Shown: positions 53,270 through 56,889 of the stretch, one piece after another | Layout of the letters: the number at the start of each line of letters is the position of its first letter | How positions within the stretch are numbered: the stretch's first letter is position 1 | Source: Aliivibrio sp. S3MY1 | GTDB lineage: Bacteria; Pseudomonadota; Gammaproteobacteria; Enterobacterales; Vibrionaceae | Direction: 5' to 3' | Length of the DNA stretch: 56,889 nucleotides | Assembly: GCF_028765575.1 (NCBI RefSeq) | Contig: NZ_JARACO010000021.1 | Location: forward strand, 1 to 56,889 | Notes under the pieces: model-generated | What the model was told of the DNA's origin: nothing | What the model saw: the letters and a program-made list of their open reading frames with translations, nothing else | Database searches by the model: none | Position numbers and translations under genes: made by a program

Positions 53270-53749
53270 TTATTTCCCGTAATCTGTCAGCATTTTTTTC
53301 AATAAATTATTTACGTCTTTAGTCTTTTTATTTCGTTTTGTAAGCGCGCTTAATGACATTGGCATTTTCGGCTCTTCTTTTGGTATTTCGCCTGCTTTGA
53401 GCTTCATTTTTTGTACTGCAGGTAATAGCATCCGTACTTCTTCACCTTTTTCATTGGTTAAGAGAACAATGTTTTCTGACTCCACTTGAACAATGGTTAA
53501 TAAGCCATGCTTTACTGACTCTATTATTTCACCCACCATAATGGACTCCGGCGGTACTGAACGATCAGCCAATTGGCCACTTCTTAATTTAGCAGCACTA
53601 ATCGCACGAATGTTCCCTGTATTCTCAAACGCGACAATCACGGTATGCGTGTTGTAGTATTCAATCACGGTAACATAGCCGTGCTTTTTGGTTTTAAACC
53701 TTACGCCATTTTTCATATCTAACGGCGCATCCATCTTCTTTGCTAACAT
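53270..53749 (-). CDS. Hypothetical protein with phage-type sheet repeats
   Basis: 159 residues. The two repeats VRFKTKKHGYVTVIEYYNTHTVIV/AFENTGNIRAISAAKLRSGQL and MVGEIIESVKHGLLTIVQVES/ENIVLLTNEKGEEVRML, both ending near TG..R or NEKG..V, resemble the beta repeats common in phage and homing-nuclease-associated proteins (the sort with GxxxTAxxGxIRSGxVKD). The C-terminus is basic and helical. It may bind DNA or be a domesticated phage protein. Nothing nearby is phage-like, so the family call is tentative. Confidence 0.65.
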   Translation of the reverse strand: MLAKKMDAPLDMKNGVRFKTKKHGYVTVIEYYNTHTVIVAFENTGNIRAISAAKLRSGQLADRSVPPESIMVGEIIESVKHGLLTIVQVESENIVLLTNEKGEEVRMLLPAVQKMKLKAGEIPKEEPKMPMSLSALTKRNKKTKDVNNLLKKMLTDYGK

Positions 53750-54164
53750 CTGTCCTTCCTATATCGCGCATCTAAACAGATCTGAGTGTGTTTTTTATAC
53801 TCTCATCTATGCAGCCCATCGAGAGTATATACATATAAAACATCAAGATAAATCTATCATTTAAGTTACAACTCATGCTTATATATAAAGCATAATCTAA
53901 AATATTGTATTTATCCTATTCTTAAAAATGGCTCGACTCTTATAGAAAAACACGAGTCCTGATAAACAAGAAACATTTCCCTCCCATTCACATCATCTAG
54001 CAGCCAAGAAAACAAACATTATGATTGTGGTACTTTTCTTCCATAGTTATTGGATAATTACGCTATTTTTCTCTTAGCGTGTTTTGTTTATCTTACTTCC
54101 ATCAACAGCGCGTAGGTTGGATATTCCCGCTGACACTTTTGTTCACCGAATTTAGGAAGTAGAT
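53750..54164. other. 415-bp intergenic region before the nitroreductase
   Basis: AT-rich. It contains short palindromes (ATGCTT...AAAGCAT near 53877 and CGACTC...GAGTC near 53931) but no known regulatory site that I recognise. A ribosome site AGGAAG precedes the ATG at 54165. Confidence 0.5.
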
Positions 54165-54824
54165 ATGACTCACCCAATTATTGTCGATTTAAACACTCGT
54201 TATACAGCAAAAAAATACGATGCTACTAAACGTATCTCAGCAGAAGATATGGATGTTATTAAAGAAGCAATTCGCTTATCTGCTTCTTCAATTAACTCTC
54301 AACCATGGAAATTCATTGTTCTTGAAAGTGATGAAGCGAAAGAGCGTTTCCACGGTACATTTGCGAATATGTTCCAGTTTAACCAACCGCACGCAAAAGA
54401 AGCATCGCATACCATTTTGTTTGCACACAATCCTAAATTTAATAAAGATCAATACCGTAAAGTGGTGGATGCTGAAGTAAGCTCTGGTCACCTTCCTGCT
54501 GAACGTTACAACGATATGCTTGATGGTGCTTATGGTTTTGTTGAACTGAATACTGATGAAAATGGCTTTAATGGCAACTGGACAAAAGCACAATCTTACA
54601 TCGCTTTAGGTAACACGCTGCACACACTTGCTCGTATGGGTATTGCTTCTACGTCTATGGAAGGTGTTGATGCTCAATTGATTGGCGAAGAGTTTAAAGA
54701 TGAACTTGATGGCTATGTATGTGATTTTGCACTTGCTTTGGGATATCACAAAGACGTTGAAGATTATAACCATGGTCTTCCAAAAGCACGTTTAGCCATG
54801 GAAGATGTGATTACGGTTCTTTAA
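54165..54824 (+). CDS. Nitroreductase-family flavin reductase (FRase I-like)
   Basis: 219 residues. An NfsB-type domain: MTHPIIVDLNTRYTAKKYD, LSASSINSQPWKFIVLESD (FMN-binding), NQPHAKEASHTILFA, ALGNTLHTLARMGIASTSMEG, and the C-terminal ALALGYH...ED. The text follows the V. fischeri major flavin reductase FRase I closely in length and wording. It reduces FMN and many nitroaromatics and quinones with NAD(P)H. It may supply reduced FMN where luciferase exists. The bacterium's luminescence cannot be judged from this window. Confidence 0.92.
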   Translation: MTHPIIVDLNTRYTAKKYDATKRISAEDMDVIKEAIRLSASSINSQPWKFIVLESDEAKERFHGTFANMFQFNQPHAKEASHTILFAHNPKFNKDQYRKVVDAEVSSGHLPAERYNDMLDGAYGFVELNTDENGFNGNWTKAQSYIALGNTLHTLARMGIASTSMEGVDAQLIGEEFKDELDGYVCDFALALGYHKDVEDYNHGLPKARLAMEDVITVL

Positions 54825-54860
54825 GATCTCACACTCAAAAAACCTACCGTTTCTTAAAAT

Positions 54861-54885
54861 AACCCTGCTCTTTTTGCGTGGGGTT
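54861..54885. terminator. Weak hairpin between convergent genes
   Basis: AACCCTGC and GCGTGGGGTT pair imperfectly, followed by TTTTG. It is probably a shared terminator of the nitroreductase and LysR genes. Confidence 0.5.
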
Positions 54886-54907
54886 GTTTTGATTTATTGG
54901 GCTGTTT

Positions 54908-55864
54908 CTATTTATTGATTTGATACATAGTATCGAAGTTTGGGACATGTTGCTCCCAACGAGGCGGCTGGCCTATATACTCCTGCACTGCTGCAATAAA
55001 CTCTCTCACTAACGCGGTCTGCTTTCTATGCGGATATAAAGCATAAACTGCAAGCCCTTTATTGCAAATGGCATAGTTTGTTAATAACGGTTTTAATTTC
55101 ATATCTTCGATTGAACACGCCAAATTAGAAGATGCGATTGCGGCATAACCTAAGCCATCTTTCACTCCTTCCAGCTGTGTTCTTACGTCATTCACTTTGT
55201 AGTTACCCTTCATTTTGTAGTTTTTATACTGTTTTGAATCTGGTGTTTCACTAAACCTAAGTGTGTCTACCGTTAACGTGCCATTACTGTAAATAACAGA
55301 AGGCAAACTGATAAGCTCTTCTGGCGTGGTAGGTTCGCCATATTGCTCAATGAACTCGTGCGAGGCTAAAACAACCGCACCAATGTCTGCTATCTTTTTG
55401 GCAATCAAACTTGAATCATCCAAGCGGCCTAAACGAAAAGCAACATCAAAGTGATCAGTAATAATGTCAGTTCGTTTATCGTCCATTAGCAGCACAATCT
55501 CTACATCTGGGTACAACTTCATGAATTTACTGATCACTGGTTGCAAATATTGTTGTCCAATATGCACAGGGGCTGTAATTCGTATTCGACCTTTTGGCTC
55601 TACATGGTAAGAATCAGCAATGCTTTGTACATGACTGATGGTGTTAACCAGTTGATGAGCTTGCTCTAAAATCTCTTCACCTGCGGGCGTTAGAGAGAAA
55701 GATCGCGTCGAACGGTTAAGTAACTGAACTTCTAACTCTGTCTCTAATTTTTTGATCTGTTTAGAGAGGGCTGAATTATCCATATCATGCAGCGCAGCGG
55801 CTTTAGTAAACGAGCCTTGTTGTACGACATCAATAAAGAGTGAAAGCTGGTTAACCAGAGACAT
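54908..55864 (-). CDS. LysR-family transcriptional regulator
   Basis: 318 residues from the ATG at 55864, with AAGGA six bases upstream. The N-terminal helix-turn-helix (LFIDVVQQGSFTKAAALHDMDNSALSKQIKKLETELEVQLLNRSTR) is typical of LysR. The co-inducer domain (IRITAPVHIGQQYLQPVISKFMKLYP) follows. The closest group is the CrgA-type branch. It converges on the nitroreductase, so a regulatory link is possible but not shown. No divergent target gene is present. Confidence 0.9.
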   Translation of the reverse strand: MSLVNQLSLFIDVVQQGSFTKAAALHDMDNSALSKQIKKLETELEVQLLNRSTRSFSLTPAGEEILEQAHQLVNTISHVQSIADSYHVEPKGRIRITAPVHIGQQYLQPVISKFMKLYPDVEIVLLMDDKRTDIITDHFDVAFRLGRLDDSSLIAKKIADIGAVVLASHEFIEQYGEPTTPEELISLPSVIYSNGTLTVDTLRFSETPDSKQYKNYKMKGNYKVNDVRTQLEGVKDGLGYAAIASSNLACSIEDMKLKPLLTNYAICNKGLAVYALYPHRKQTALVREFIAAVQEYIGQPPRWEQHVPNFDTMYQINK

Positions 55865-55956
55865 AACAGATCCTTGTTTAAATAGAGAGGCATTAACTAA
55901 TGACATTATAAATCATTAACTAAAGCCTATCATACTTATCTAAATATAAGGTGCTA

Positions 55957-56784
55957 TCAACGCATCAGTGGGTAAGTAAAAAACACTAGATGTAAAAAGT
56001 TAAACAAAAAGTGGAAGCCGACCGCCACCCATAAACGGTTACTGTAATGAAACGCTAAACCATACCCAACACCAGCTAAGGTAGCAAAAGCAACCAGCAA
56101 CCAACCACCGCCAATATGCGCCAAGCCAAACAATAGACTTGCTACTGCTATACCTGAAACCCAACCAACACGTTTTCCTAGCTCTTGTTGAATAAAACCA
56201 CGGAAAAAGGCCTCTTCTGCAACACAAGTCAGTAATAAATTATTTAAAGCAAATACCCACCACCAACTAGGGATTGTAAACTCTGGTTTTAATGCGCCTA
56301 ATCCCCACGCAAGAGGCAGCAAAGCCAATAAGGGAACAGCAATAAGCATTAATGCTTGTTTGTTGATGGTGTCTTTTTTACCTAATAACGCAGGGTAAGC
56401 CAGTAATAATCCGAAAAATATTAGCGGTTTATCTAAATTCAAATACATCGTAAATGGAATACTTAATGGTCCAGAAACGACAGAATCTAAAACTTTAGCA
56501 TTACTAAAGCCGGGAATAAAATGTAGGAATAATGCAATCGACCACATAAACATAAAAGCATAAGCGCCATATTGCCACTTACGCTCTAAACGTGGTGCTT
56601 TATAAGCAATGACTAAGCCTACTATTACCCCTGCCAGCCCTGTAAAGTTTAATCTCTGCTCTATAATTGCTCCGATTAAACTGATCCCAAGTAAAATAAA
56701 GCTCACTTTCATTTGTTGGACAAAAGCCAGAACAACAGCTAAAGCAAGCGATAGCCAAATCCACATCGAAAAATCAAAGACCAC
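55957..56784 (-). CDS. CPBP-family intramembrane metalloprotease
   Basis: 275 residues, about eight helices. The catalytic pattern is present: EEAFFRGFIQQEL (Glu-Glu and Arg near residue 190), LLFGLAHIGGGW (His), and VGFHFLFNFLHLV (His). These are the CAAX/bacteriocin-processing protease (Abi) motifs. It may process peptides or lipoproteins at the membrane. The Fur-like box upstream (56853-56871) suggests iron-regulated expression. Confidence 0.9.
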   Translation of the reverse strand: MVFDFSMWIWLSLALAVVLAFVQQMKVSFILLGISLIGAIIEQRLNFTGLAGVIVGLVIAYKAPRLERKWQYGAYAFMFMWSIALFLHFIPGFSNAKVLDSVVSGPLSIPFTMYLNLDKPLIFFGLLLAYPALLGKKDTINKQALMLIAVPLLALLPLAWGLGALKPEFTIPSWWWVFALNNLLLTCVAEEAFFRGFIQQELGKRVGWVSGIAVASLLFGLAHIGGGWLLVAFATLAGVGYGLAFHYSNRLWVAVGFHFLFNFLHLVFFTYPLMR

Positions 56785-56852
56785 AATAATTCCTACAACA
56801 AAGCAATAAAAATTGATGGAAATAATACAGGGTAATAGACCTCACGGATAGA

Positions 56853-56871
56853 TAAAATGAATATCATTATC
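56853..56871 (-). promoter_or_regulatory. Fur-like box before the CPBP protease gene
   Basis: A 19-mer (core aatatcattatc) matching the Fur consensus at about 15 positions, 69 bp upstream of the CPBP gene. It could also serve a gene beyond the right edge. Confidence 0.5.
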
Positions 56872-56889
56872 ATTTCCATTAACTATTAT

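Noticed and set aside
53270-53749. Prophage or phage remnant around the repeat protein
   Set aside because: Apart from its repeat style nothing in the vicinity is phage-like (no integrase, terminase or structural genes).

Overview
The window looks like a chromosome segment of a marine Vibrionaceae bacterium, most likely an Aliivibrio (the V. fischeri / A. salmonicida / A. logei group) and probably its smaller chromosome. This rests on recognisable proteins rather than on a search: a GbpA-type chitin-binding LPMO, a TtpC-containing TonB system of Vibrio type, a TorY/TorZ pair, a nitroreductase close to the V. fischeri flavin reductase FRase I, and AT-rich DNA with dense Vibrio-style gene packing.

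Layout. 1-10,240: a Fur-type iron-acquisition block on the minus strand. A siderophore-type TonB-dependent receptor leads DUF3450, TtpC, ExbB, ExbD, TonB and a TPR protein. A second operon with its own Fur-like box encodes a PepSY membrane protein, DUF2271, DUF4198, a small secreted protein and a membrane-anchored protein cut by the window edge. 10,612-14,169: torYZ for anaerobic N-oxide respiration. 14,244-17,033: an outer-membrane barrel with both FNR-like and Fur-like boxes, then a two-component system. 17,125-19,073: ogt-arsR divergent from an ArsP/YraQ-type permease, with two matching operators between them and a gene remnant downstream. 19,269-35,700: mostly housekeeping and accessory genes (DUF3087, a 3-hydroxyisobutyrate-dehydrogenase-like enzyme, a chemoreceptor, qmcA-nfeD, dbpA, emrD, rhlE, yeeN, small conserved proteins, gbpA, a DASS carrier). 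35,729-43,400: an accessory region with a zinc-ribbon-like protein, a tiny membrane protein, a DUF900-like hydrolase, a methyltransferase-HNH fusion, a second HNH nuclease whose N-terminus resembles a sulfur-binding (SBD) domain, and a divergent NERD-helicase. 43,442-56,889: a small barrel, rhodanese, dtpD, two linked membrane/Sel1 genes, a decayed IS30 transposase, an Old Yellow Enzyme, an EAL protein, an ascorbate-type PTS operon, a nitroreductase, a LysR regulator and a CPBP protease.

How the parts fit. The first 10 kb can carry ferric-siderophore uptake from the receptor through the TonB motor, with the PepSY/DUF operon a plausible but uncharacterised periplasmic metal-handling or reduction step. 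TorY feeds electrons to periplasmic TorZ. The ArsR regulator probably controls both the permease and ogt. The methyltransferase-HNH / HNH / NERD-helicase cluster is the best candidate for an undescribed defence system, although nothing in the sequence proves that the three act together. The Fur-regulated PepSY-DUF2271-DUF4198 operon is the second candidate.

All family names come from reading the translations and motifs. No database search was run. No rRNA, tRNA, CRISPR array or intact insertion sequence was recognised.
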